Of a stretch of DNA of 64,000 nt, positions 54,291 through 64,000 are shown piece after piece. Source of the DNA: Monarcha castaneiventris obscurior (Eukaryota > Chordata > Aves > Passeriformes > Monarchidae). The notes beneath the pieces were generated by a model. That model saw only the letters and a program-made list of their open reading frames with translations. It had not been told where the DNA came from and searched no databases. The DNA lies in the NCBI GenBank assembly GCA_026261815.1, contig JAMPIT010000484.1, positions 13,180,501 to 13,244,500 of the forward strand. Direction: 5' to 3'. Numbering within the stretch: the stretch's first letter is position 1; every line of letters starts with the position of its first letter. Made by a program: the position numbers and the translations under genes.

Positions 54291-54668
54291 CTGCCCTCCC
54301 AACCCCTTCCATACTTGTCCTCAGCAGCATTCACAAAACATACGAAAGGCACCGTGTTTGGGAGAGAGAGGGGAGACAGAGTCTGTGCTGTTGGGAAATG
54401 CAGAAAGATGTTCTTGGCACCATTTTCAGATTTTTAGGTCGTGAAGATGCTTTCATTTAACAGAGAATTAGTTTATATGTTGTATCTGTTTTCAAAAAGG
54501 TGGGATAAGATTAGGCAATTCTGAATTATAAATTTTAAATACAATTTGTTATTAGATTTTGTCTGAATTTTTTATGTCATTTAAATATACAGCTCACTGT
54601 TCTTAGCTTCCCTTCTATGTTTAGCCAAAGTGAACTGCTGAAGAATATGAAATATATTATTTTATTGG

Positions 54669-54692
54669 CACTGACTCACAACTGAGTCAGTG
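54669..54692. promoter_or_regulatory. Palindromic pair of AP-1 sites
   Basis: CACTGACTCA (54669-54678) and TGAGTCAGTG (54683-54692) are perfect reverse complements separated by CAAC. Each arm contains a consensus AP-1 (TRE) site: TGACTCA at 54672-54678 and TGAGTCA at 54683-54689, one helical turn apart (11 bp). AP-1, and Maf/Bach/Nrf2 family dimers on related sites, bind this core. The arrangement suggests a paired regulatory site but could also be a small chance hairpin. Confidence 0.4.
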
Positions 54693-56365
54693 AACTTTTT
54701 TGCACTTACAACTAAAATTGGATTCTAACTTTCAAAAATTTATGACAATTGCTCCTTCTTGTGGCTTGAATGTTGACATATAATTAATTTAGGATTTCTT
54801 CTTGAGATTTCCTGTCTAGGTTTGTACCTGTCACAAAAATATCCTTGGAAGTTTATCTAACAGCTGGAACACCACGAGAGTCGATTGAAATTTAGCAGTG
54901 ATTTACTGGGGCCAACAGGAAGTGCTCAGAGCAGGATGGCATAAATATGTGGAAAGAGCTCTTTTATTTCAGCTGTTTTAAAGGGTCCCAGTACAGGCTG
55001 ATAGTGGTGTAATGCTGAAAAATGCTGACACTGTGTCAGCCAGCAGCACCAGCACAGCAAAGGATTCCACAAGCATGGATTGGCACTTTGTTGAATTATG
55101 CACAGAATGGAGCTGTGTCTGTTGCCTTCCCTCCATCCCAGCTGCCCTGCAGGTTTCAGCTCATTCTTTTGAGAAACTAGATATATTTAATAGGAATTTC
55201 CCACAAAATGGTTTTGAAATCTATTTTGTTCTTCTGCAGGACTGAAGGAGTTCTGAAAATTCAAAATCTAGGCTGCAGTGACTTGAGGGACTGGGAAGAT
55301 TAAATTAGTCCTCCAAATCCTTAGCTCTATTTGCAGCATTAAAAATGGGAAACAATATAATGAATACTTGCAAAAGAAAAAGTTATTTAAACACAAAGCC
55401 ATTTTTAACCTCTCTACCTGTTCAAGGCTTGCCCACATCTTTGTTATTCTATCCATTTCTGATAAGCCACTGGGAAGGAACAAAGAGCACAACAAAGGCT
55501 AAAAAAAAGGGATATTTTAAATTTTTTCTATGTAAAGAGAAGCTATTGCAATATAAGTTCAGTTTGGGAAGGAAATAAAAATATGATAAATCTCTAAAAT
55601 CATTAATAATCTGAAGGCGATGAAGATGAATTGAGTGGTAAATTTTCCTGCAATGTGGACACTCAGTGAAATGGGCTGGGATTGGTTCTGGATAGAACAC
55701 AAGCAACACTGACTCAAATATCATGGAACTGTTGGCCAGGCTGGCCATGCCAACTGCAGAGAGCACGAGGATAAATGAAACTGGAGCAGTGCTAAGTGGT
55801 TTGTGGATGATATTGGCCTCCTGAGGATCATTAAATGCCATGTTCTGGATTTAGCAGGAGCCCTGAGCTCTCAGGGCCACGTGCATTGCAGGGAGCCTGG
55901 AGGGTTCATTCCCTCTTTCCTTCTGCAGAGGGACAATGGAAGGTGTGAGTTGTTCCTGATCCACACTTTGAAATTTTGAAGACAGATAAATTAGAAATTA
56001 TTGTTGGGAAAAGCTGCATTTTCTATGAATCTACAAAATATTTTCTGATCATAATTGTGGTAATGCCTGATAGTGGAAGGTACATACCTTGGGAAATTAA
56101 AAATAAGATTTTGTTTATTGAAAGATCCCAAAACATTCTATTGGGAAAAAAAATCTGCAAAGGACACACACAAAAATCCTCCTCCTGCTCCCATTTGTGA
56201 ACTTGTGACTTGCATGAGAAAAGTACTGGGATTTTTTTTTGCTGTTTTGTTGGTTCGGTTTTTTTTTCATGATTAACCATTGAGCTCTGCTAAGAAGCTA
56301 TTCCTGGCTTAAACAATAACTTCTGATGATAAAAGAATTGATAAATTACAGTAGGAGTATATTCT

Positions 56366-56384
56366 AAAAAAAAAAAAAAAAAAA
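56366..56384. repeat. Poly(A)19 homopolymer
   Basis: Nineteen consecutive A. The upstream 200 bp show no recognisable retroposon body and no target-site duplication is evident. Confidence 0.85.
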
Positions 56385-57734
56385 GCTTGTTCAAAAGAAC
56401 AAGTAGTTTAGATAATTTAGTAAAAAGTTAGCTTGATTTGATCTCTGGAAATGTTTGGAAAAACAAGGTTTCCTCATAAAAAAATGCAGTGAAACTGCAT
56501 TCTTTGACTTAATCCTCACATTTTCATAATACAACATGCTGCATTCAGATATGAAATAATGATCCAGCTGTGCTTTTTTCACTGAATTTCCCACATCTTT
56601 TTGTCCAAATCCAATGTTCTTTATACAGCACAGGCCACTGTGTCTCATTTCCAGACTAAAAATATGAACGTAGAGATGTACCTAGAAGTGGTGGCCTATA
56701 TATTATATCTTTAAGTTCCTATAGAAAATGAGGCAAGATGTGCAAGTGTGAGAAAAAAATAAATCCAGAAAATCAGAATTAAATGGGCTAGACAGTTTTG
56801 TTTGCATTTAGAGTATTTAATGAGAAGTTAGGATGTGTTGTCAACTACGGTTTTACCTTCTTGCATTAGAGAATTGATAAAAACAAAGTATCTGGAAAGC
56901 AGCCCTAAAACTACCTTGTCTTTCTTGTGGTTGTTTCAGTGGGAAAGATTTTTTTATAAGTACCTGTTTAGTTGTTGCTCTCTCTAAAATTAATGGAGGA
57001 ACGAACAAAGTTTATACTGCCATCATTATTCTTATTTTCCAAGTTGTTTCCATTAATTAAGTTCCACTCTGTGGGCTTTACCTTTTCCTCAGTGGAGTTG
57101 ATACATTTGTGCACGCACATCAAGAGTATCTTCTGGGTTTGCTTTGCTGTTTCTAATTAGCAAATGGCTGTCCTTAAAAATGCTTTTCATGAATTATTCT
57201 TCTCATGTTTTGTCTTGTTCCAGAACTGCAAGATGCAGGGAAAGTAGAGGGTGATGTTGTCACACCATTTCCAGCTGCTGTCCAATGCCACCACTCAGCA
57301 GTGAGTTGGTCAGAGGTTGGCAACAGAGCCTGGCAGAGTGGAAGGAGCTCTGCTGCTCACAGAGCTTGGAATAAAAAAAAAAGTGGGGAGAAAGAAAGTT
57401 TAAGCAAGTAGAAGAATAGAGAGAGAAATCAGACAAGGTCTGTGCACAGCTGGAATGGGAGATTGAGAGGAGAAAGAAAATGGGCATAGAGAAATAGGTG
57501 TTCTCTAGGAAAAAATGTGCTACTCAGTGTAAATTTTAGTTAACAATGAATTGTGGTGATTATTCTTGCTCCTAGCTTGATTAATTTCCTTGTCTTGTTT
57601 TGCTAAACAGTTTAATTGCAATGCATCAATTTTTTTATAAAAGCATCAAGTAGAAAAAGTCACCATTGTAGTTTTACATGATTTCATGCTGAAGTTCGTA
57701 TTTTCAGTTGTATATGTTTACCTGTCATTTGACA

Positions 57735-57794
57735 TGGCATGGTTGGTCTGAGTATCTTAGGAACCTGGCATGGTTGGTCTGAGTATCTTAGGAA
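57735..57794. repeat. 31-bp tandem duplication (two near-perfect copies)
   Basis: The block beginning TGGCATGGTTGGTCTGAG and ending ATCTTAGGAA occurs at 57735-57763 and again at 57766-57794. The two 29-bp copies are identical, separated by CC, with period 31. Identity of the copies implies a recent event or a sequencing/assembly artefact. It has no coding consequence. Confidence 0.9.
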
Positions 57795-58999
57795 ATCTTG
57801 CAATCTAAGCCTGTGATCTCTCCAACTCTTACACACATGCATGTTTTTGAGTGTGCAGTGATTATAAAGGTGATGTTTTAAGATTGGGAGGGAGGAAAAT
57901 TTTGCTTATTGCTATTTTATTATTTCCCTTTGTGTAATACTCATTATCATTGGAATGCTGATAGCTGTGGGTCTTCAGTCTGCATGGAATATTATATGTG
58001 TGCCCTTATTTAAATGAAAGTCTCTAAGGTCCCCTTCAGGAAAGACTCTTAAGCCTTCTCTCAATATTAAGTGCATTTTTAAGCCTCACTTAGAGTAAAA
58101 ATTAAAAAATTAAAACATATGCTCGCATGTTTAACAGAGCTGGCCCTTCAGTCTTCCCTATCATGCACTGAGAAATGCGTGGGCAGAGCCATAATTGTGG
58201 AGAAGCTCATAATATTGGGGCCTAAATTATAAAAATTATTGCATAATTAGACCACACAAGTTAGATTTCAAAATGCTGCGTGTTACTTGGATGGGTATTT
58301 AAAAAATAAGTAGCTGTCGAGCATGTATGGTCCTGTTCCCAGTGCCACACACAGCCATTGTAATGCTTTAGCAGTTTGAAGGGTTTTAAATGGATCCAGC
58401 ACTGGTCTTCAAATAGACCAAACCTACTAACACTTGCCTTAGCTGTATCTCTTTCTTCTTAACCTTAAAAGATGCAATTGTAAACATCAGACACCATTTT
58501 TATGAGCAGTTTCATATCATGAGCCATGTAAAATTTAAAAAATACGTTTAGGATCATTTGGAGGAGAAGAGGTGAGAGTATATCTCATACTGTGAAATGG
58601 GCTTTTTGTGTACAATAGAACTCTGACTATATTTTGATATATTGATTTCTTTTATAGTTTTATTATTAATACAATAGGCATACCTCACAAGGCCTTCCAC
58701 AGCACAGTCAGTATTTAGATATACCTGATAGGATAATTTTAGTGAGTACTGGGTTATTAACTAGCAGAACAAACTAATGAAATGGCATGTTAATGGTTTA
58801 TCTAAATTATGAAGTCTAGGTGGGAACATACAGCTGCTGGTACAAATATTCAGATGCACAGAGCAACACCCTGAAGCTCTTTAGTTTTTTTCTCAACTTT
58901 AGAAGATGAAAAATCTGAAGTGATTGGGAAAGCAGGTACAAGCCATGAGATGCATCTTTATTAAATATATTGTTATTTCTTGGTTAAGGGAAAAAATAA

Positions 59000-61189
59000 C
59001 CCCAGCAAACTTTCAGTAACCTACTGGAGTCATGGACCTTGAGGACACCCTGCTTGTGTCCAGCACTTCTAAGAAGACTTTTCCTCCCTGGCCAAGGATC
59101 CACCCTTTCCCTAAGGGCAGAAATAGGCACACACATAAAGCACCTCGAGCCTGCACTCAGCCCTCACCACCTCTCTTCTGCCCGACTCCATCCAGCCTTT
59201 GGGTACATCAAAAGAAGGAGTACAGCCCTTGTGTGCCTCCTCACTGGCTGGAATGCTTTTGGATTAAACTTCCTCTCCACAACCACCAAATTTATTAGTA
59301 TTTACTCTGGTACAACATCTAGTAACCAATATGCTTCTAACAACAGTGTGGTAGCAGCCACAGTAACTGGAGTTATCCAAGCACAACAGCCGGCCAATTT
59401 TAGCTATTAAATATTGACTGACTCTGGTAGGATGCATGAGGTAAAACCCAAATCATACTCCCTACAACCAGACAAATATGTATGAGATTTTAAGAATTTC
59501 CTTCTAGTCCCAAACTATCAGCAAATCTCAAAAGATGGCAGAAAGAAACCCCCCAACTCCTACAAATTCTAGAAATTTCTCTCCTCCAGAGAAAAGCCAC
59601 AGCTCTGACCTTGCTTGGCTCAAACTCTTAAGAACAGAAAAGAAATGCTCCTTCATTTCTGGTGGCCAAAGAAAAGAAGGTACTTTGCCCCAATATCATG
59701 TTTGTCCCTCTGAAAGGAGTGGGCAGTCATTTCTGTGGATCAGCATGTGGGAGCTCAGCGAGCCCTCAGCTGTGCTGCCAGAGCAGGGAGCTGGAGGCAC
59801 CCAAAGGGTGGCCACACCTGAGCAAAAACCCCTGGAAAAAACAGGGGAGGGCACCGGGGAAATGCCTGTGCTGTGGGCAGAGAGAACAAAAGATTGCCCC
59901 TCCTTCAGCTGTGACCTGTCTTTATCCCTCTCTGCACATTTCACCTCTCACATAAGCTTTGGCTCATCTGGGGAGGAGGGCAGAGGCAGCACGTAACAGG
60001 CTCGGGGGAGAGACAAAAGTTTCAGATGTACAAGTGTTCAGCCAACTCATCCTTTGCTCTGTATCTACAGACTGGTAGCTCTTGGCAGTGATGAACCTGC
60101 AGGGACTCATAACACGTGGGGCCACAACACGATTCTGAAAGGCAAACAGAGCCCTCTGATCTGAGGGACCACAAGCATCCTCATCAATGTGCAGTGTGAA
60201 CCTTGCCCTGTTCCCTGAAAAAGTGTGGTCCACAGGGAGATGGGAAGGTGCATTCTTCTGCACATTAGGGTTTAGAACTCAAATCTACTCCTCATTATGT
60301 CTGTAATACCTCCTTTCATTAATTTAATTAATCTTTCTTGTCCATTTCATAACACTGTTTTAAAAATCTGAATTAAATGTATATTTTATCTTAAAGAAAT
60401 GTAAAAAAAAAAGTACAGTGGGGAGTGTTGATTTAAATTAGTGGATGCTCATAAGTGAAACTTTGCCAGCTGAGATTTTATTGGGTTCTGTTTATTCTGG
60501 TTTCATTTTGCAGTGGATTTCCAGCGACAAAGATTTCTCTCTCCACTGAAAATTTTCTCTTTTAAGAGAAAACAGCATCTTGAGGCTTCCTTTCTCTCTT
60601 TTTTTTTTAAATTAAACAAAACATGAAGCAAGTCTCAATTAAATTTCAGTTAACAAAGTGCAAAAATACACCCACCCTCCATCTGCCAAAAATAAATAGT
60701 TTGAAAAGTAATTTCACATCCCTGACAATGACGACTGTGTTTATGACATATTTCTGGTGCCATATTCCACTCTCCTATCGCTGCCAGCTTGTGTCCAGTA
60801 TTTAGAAATAAAACAGAAACACATTGAACTTGCTGAACTAGATGTTGCCACACTGCAGCTCTAATGGGCTTAGTGACCACAACCTACAGGGGCCAGAATG
60901 TGTCAACAGCAAAAGGGCCAACCTCAATCACTGTCTGTGCTTTTACAAAGTTGTTACATGTTTAATTCTTTGCAGCTTAGTTCTCCTGCTGTTTTGGCTG
61001 CTCCAAACCAAGGCTCATATATTGCAGCAGCCCTCTCTGCCTCGTATAATGCCACAAAGGTCCCAGCAGGAGACCTTTCAGTGGAGCAGACAAGGCACAG
61101 GCGAGGGCAAACAGGGCATCACAACTTCCTAATAAGATGACTTATTAGATTGGGGGCTTGACACAGCGTTTATTTAACCACTTCTTTTC
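59000..61189. other. Non-coding DNA with weak open frames
   Basis: A moderately GC-rich stretch at 59030-60000 carries plus-strand frames of 123 codons (59039-59410) and 153 codons (59535-59996). Two further overlapping frames of 96 and 80 codons lie at 60842-61140. None contains a domain I recognise. The 59039 frame ends in a Ser/Asn/Thr/Ala-rich tail, which is low complexity. The stretch immediately precedes the CpG island, so part of it could be upstream promoter sequence or an exon of an unannotated transcript. Confidence 0.5.
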
Positions 61190-62030
61190 CCAGGCGCGGG
61201 CGCTGTGTGCGCGCTCGGGGCTCCGCCAGCGCTGCCGGGCGCGACCCGAGCAGGGCGGGGGCTCCGGGGCAGCTTTATCCCCTCTCCGGGGCAGCTTTAC
61301 CCCCTCTCCGGGGCAGCTTTATCTCCTCTCCGGGGCAGCTTTATCCCCTCTCCGGGGCAGCTTTATCTCCTCTCCGGGGCAGCTTTATCTCCTCTCCGGG
61401 GCAGCTTTATCCGCTCTCCGGGGCAGCTTTACCCCCTCTCCGGGGCAGCTTTACCCCCTCTCCGGGGCAGCTTTATCTCCTCTCCGGGGCAGCTTTATCC
61501 GCTCTCCGGGGCAGCTTTTTCCCCTCTCCGGGGCAGCTTTACCCCCTCTCCGGGGCAGCTTTATCCCCTCTCGGGGGCAACTTTTTCCCCTCTCCGGGGC
61601 AGCTTTATCCCCTCTCCGGGGCAGCTTTGTCCCCTCTCCGGGGCAGCTTTATCCCCTCTCCGGGGCAGCTTTATCCGCTCTCCGGGGCAGCTTCACCCCC
61701 TCTCCGGGGCAGCTTTATCCCCTCTCCGGGGCAGCTTTTTCCCCTCTCCGGGGCAGCTTTATCCCCTCTCCGGGGCAGCTTTATCCCCTCTCCGGGGCAG
61801 AACCCGCTCTCGGCGGCCGTGCAGCAGCCGCAGGGGTCGGTGCTCGGTGGCAGGGCTGCTCCGGGCCGGCAGAGCGCGGGTTAAGCGCGGCCGCGGCGGC
61901 GTTTCCTCGTTTCCTGCCCGCGCTTGCCGTGCGTGGCCCGAGGCGCTGCCGCGGCCGGAGCCGGGCGAGCCGCGCCGGGCCAGGTGGCGGGCAGGCACAC
62001 CGTGTTATTAGGCAGCACCGAGCGCGAAAC
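61190..62030. promoter_or_regulatory. CpG island, candidate promoter
   Basis: CpG density jumps from near absence to frequent: many CpG at 61194-61262 and 61800-62030, and about one per 22 bp within the intervening minisatellite. A GC box (GGGCGGGG) lies at 61253-61260. GCGC-rich stretches flank the array (for example GTGTGCGCGCTCGG near 61205-61218). Unmethylated CpG islands usually mark promoters in vertebrates. No TATA box, convincing first exon or protein start is visible, and direction is unknown. It may serve a non-coding RNA, a gene outside the window or a distal regulatory element. Confidence 0.6.
61262..61800. repeat. 22-bp minisatellite, 24.5 copies, inside the CpG island
   Basis: Each unit starts CTCCGGGGCAGCTTT and ends with a variable heptamer. 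By reading, there are 24 full units plus an 11-bp partial copy, with no indel in any unit. Heptamer variants are ATCCCCT (8 units), ACCCCCT (5), ATCTCCT (4), ATCCGCT (3), TTCCCCT (3) and GTCCCCT (1). Unit 15 (61570-61591) also differs in its conserved part (CTCGGGGGCAAC), and unit 20 has TTC for TTT. Because 22 is not a multiple of 3 and the unit has no stop in any frame, all three plus frames stay open and read the same cyclic Leu-Arg-Gly-Ser-Phe / Pro-Gly-Gln-Leu / Leu-Ser-Gly-Ala peptide. The resulting frames (61158-62081, 61205-62011, 61207-61884) are therefore artefacts. Confidence 0.97.
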
Positions 62031-62268
62031 CTTGATCTTCAGGGGGAAAAAAAAAAAAAAAAAGAGAAAAAAAGCCCCTAATTAGTCCCGCGCATGAGAA
62101 TAAATGGCATTCCACATCAGCCAGGATGGAAAAGGCAAAAAAGGCACCTCAAGTGAGCCCTGCTATCGACAGCTTTCAGGATTCAACGTTGGGCGCGTCG
62201 TTGTTTGAGGCGCTTAAACGCAAGAATTCTTCTTTTCTTGTCACTTCAGTTCGATTTAAATAACAACC
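62031..62268. other. CpG-retaining island shoulder between two poly(A) runs
   Basis: A17 (62047-62063) and A23 (62269-62291) bracket about 200 bp that retains several CpG (CCCGCGCATGAG, GGGCGCGTCG, GAGGCGCTTAAACGC) and a TAATTAG core at 62079-62085. AATAAA occurs at 62099-62104, too far from either run to be a usual poly(A) signal for it. It may be the shoulder of the CpG island, a conserved non-coding element or one or two retroposed bodies ending in poly(A). The sequence alone does not decide. Confidence 0.4.
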
Positions 62269-62291
62269 AAAAAAAAAAAAAAAAAAAAAAA
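62269..62291. repeat. Poly(A)23 homopolymer
   Basis: Twenty-three consecutive A, the longest homopolymer I noted in the window. No target-site duplication was identified around it. Confidence 0.9.
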
Positions 62292-64000
62292 GAGTAACAA
62301 TGGTCTCAATGTGGTCCATCTTTAGGAAGTCATAAATGCCTTCACAAGGAACGCCGTGCCCTGCGCTGCTGAATCCCGGGCACCTCCCGGTGCGGCTCCG
62401 GGCTCTCGTGGAGTCCATGGAAACTCTTCCATCATCTTCAGTCCAGCTCAGCCCATGGAAGGGTCCTGCTCTGAAGCCATCCTTAACATTCCCTATAATC
62501 CTCTTTTTAATTCCGTGTCCAAGTGACAGATTGAAGGATATGTACTGAGTTTTCCTCATATTTCTGAAGAGCTTTGATTTGGACTAGACTTGTTTTATGA
62601 AAAGAAAAAGGTTCTAAGAAAAAAATGGCTGTCTTTTAACTCATATAGCACTTGTCTAATTTTGATTTATAAACATTCCCAGTAGAGAAGGCGTCCTTGT
62701 CCAAATAGTCTCAAGGTTCATAAACTTCATCTAATTTTATGATATAATTGTACAGTAGTTTTCAAGGACTCTTACTCTCTAGAGGGCTTGAATCCATTTG
62801 ATTTTATTCATCCCAATGGTATCTGCTTTTATCCCTAACTAAGATTAACAATTCTGGCATTATAGCAATATGGAAAGTTCATCACATTCGTGCAGTGATT
62901 CTACCACCAGCTGCAGATCTGTCTGAAGTTTACTGTGTAATGAATTTAAAACATAAATAGCAACAAATGGGATAAATAATTTCTTTGCCAGAATTGGAGC
63001 AAAGTTAATTCTGTCTTTATAAATAACTTTTTATGCTGGTGGTTTTTTGTGAACCTTTCAATATTTAATTAAATCACACAGTTTCTGGATCTTTCTTTTG
63101 AATGTGTTTTACTCATGTATTTATCGTTTCTAAACTTTTTTGTAAGTAGCTATAAATCATTGAAAAAAATAAGAAGAAAAATGGTTTTAGTTTTACAATG
63201 TTGCTAAGAAGATATTTTCTAACATCTAAGAAATAGACCTCAGAGTTGCTTATTCAAAATCAAGAGTTATCATTACCAGGGATATTTCACATTATTATAA
63301 AAAAGGGTTTTGTTATTGGGACATTGTAAACTAGCTCTGAGATCTTTATTTTCTGAAAGGAGTAGGGCAGGACACCTTTTGCTGAGGTGAACCTGAATGT
63401 TGTCAGACAGCTGCAGATCTCCCAGGTAACATTTCCTTAAGTGGAATTTTTAAGAATGACTAAAATTTGTTCTCCTCCAAGCAGGGTGTTTACTTTCTGT
63501 GTCCAGTGTTCTCCAGATAATGTGCAGTGCTGCACTTACCTTTGGAATCAAGAAACTTCCTTGAGCATTGCTTTAACCCATGGGCTTTATTGATTTGAGA
63601 TGTAAAAAAATTGTATGGCAAAACTTTGGTTATTACAACTAGATCTAAACAAGAAAGACTAACATCAGTTTTGACAACAAACAAAACCAGTTTTTGTTCT
63701 ATCGGTTATGTTTAAGAGATTCCAATTTCAAACCAAACACAACTTGTGGTTATTCTGTCAGATATTTATATAGCCACTGGGGCGCCATAGTTATGCACCG
63801 CATACATCATTGTATTTTTAAAATGTACTTAATGAACATTTTTTCTTTTCTGGTAACTACTTCATTGCCTTAAATGAATGCATTCCAATAGAATTTGTAA
63901 CAAATGAGCACTTTGTGTTTGCATTAATGCCAAACACGTTTAACAAATTTTTAACAAGGAACACTGGCAAAAAGCCAAACTCCTAGAGGGACACTGAAGG
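62292..64000. other. AT-rich non-coding DNA, no gene seen
   Basis: After about 62.42 kb the CpG content falls back to background. Frames are short (70 codons at most) and unrecognised. No repeat is identified. If the CpG island drives transcription rightward, this stretch would be intronic, but no donor or exon can be defended. Confidence 0.6.

Larger units (their letters stand above)
54291..58999. other. AT-rich non-coding DNA, no gene seen
   Basis: The longest frame is 130 codons on the minus strand (55449-55841) and matches nothing known to me. The region contains the AP-1 palindrome, an A19 run and a 31-bp tandem duplication, listed separately. Confidence 0.65.

Noticed and set aside
59039..59410. 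123-codon frame with a Ser/Asn/Ala-rich C-terminus
   Set aside because: Low-complexity tail, no domain and no homologue I recognise. A second frame overlaps it.
60898..61140. 80-codon frame just upstream of the CpG island as a first exon
   Set aside because: A competing frame overlaps it, no splice donor or family match can be defended, and it lies outside the CpG-rich part.
61158..62081. 307-, 268- and 225-codon frames as a repetitive protein gene
   Set aside because: All three frames arise from a stop-free 22-bp unit and read the same cyclic peptide. There is no domain or codon signal outside the repeat.
1..64000. CRISPR array, bacterial operons or phage elements
   Set aside because: No spaced direct repeats with unique spacers, no dense coding and no ribosome-binding sites. 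The CR1 fragment and CpG depletion indicate vertebrate nuclear DNA.

Overview
The window looks like gene-poor nuclear DNA from a bird. It is mostly AT-rich and CpG-depleted. I found no protein-coding exon, rRNA or functional tRNA that I can defend on either strand. The best lineage marker is a minus-strand fragment of a CR1 LINE 3' end near 50.04-50.24 kb, in the form common in bird genomes. A few much older relics accompany it: tRNA-like SINE remnants at 11.6-15.6 kb, a MIR/L2-like fragment at 50.58-50.69 kb and a tRNA-Cys-like remnant at 25.6 kb. One clear CR1 in 64 kb fits a repeat-poor bird genome better than a mammal, turtle or crocodile. I cannot name the species, chromosome or nearest gene.

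Layout. From 1 to about 11.6 kb there is AT-rich intergenic or intronic DNA with scattered motif-level sites: an everted AGGTCA pair at 1.0 kb, a CTCF-like motif at 4.04 kb, a compound microsatellite at 8.45 kb and a nuclear-receptor plus homeodomain motif cluster at 9.55-9.66 kb. From 11.6 to 15.6 kb there are three decayed tRNA-like repeats. From 15.6 to 41 kb the DNA is again AT-rich and featureless apart from simple repeats, the tRNA-Cys-like relic, a small CAG tract and a perfect 19-bp inverted repeat spanning 147 bp at 34.29-34.43 kb. Blocks of higher GC but little CpG occur at 26.7-27.1, 41.4-41.9, 44.5-46.0, 53.3-54.3 and 59.0-60.0 kb. These blocks carry long but unconvincing open frames. 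The CR1 and MIR/L2 relics lie at 50.0-50.7 kb, followed by a long polypyrimidine tract at 51.8 kb and a palindromic pair of AP-1 sites at 54.67 kb.

The most distinctive locus is at 61.19-62.25 kb. It is an isolated CpG-rich island, the only one in the window, with a GC box and an embedded minisatellite. The minisatellite has 24.5 copies of a 22-bp unit with no length change between copies. It creates three overlapping long open frames of 225-307 codons that all encode the same cyclic peptide. I treat these as artefacts of the repeat. The island could be the promoter of an unannotated transcript or of a gene lying outside the window.

No genes can be seen working together here. If the window has a function it is probably regulatory, and those calls are motif-level inferences.
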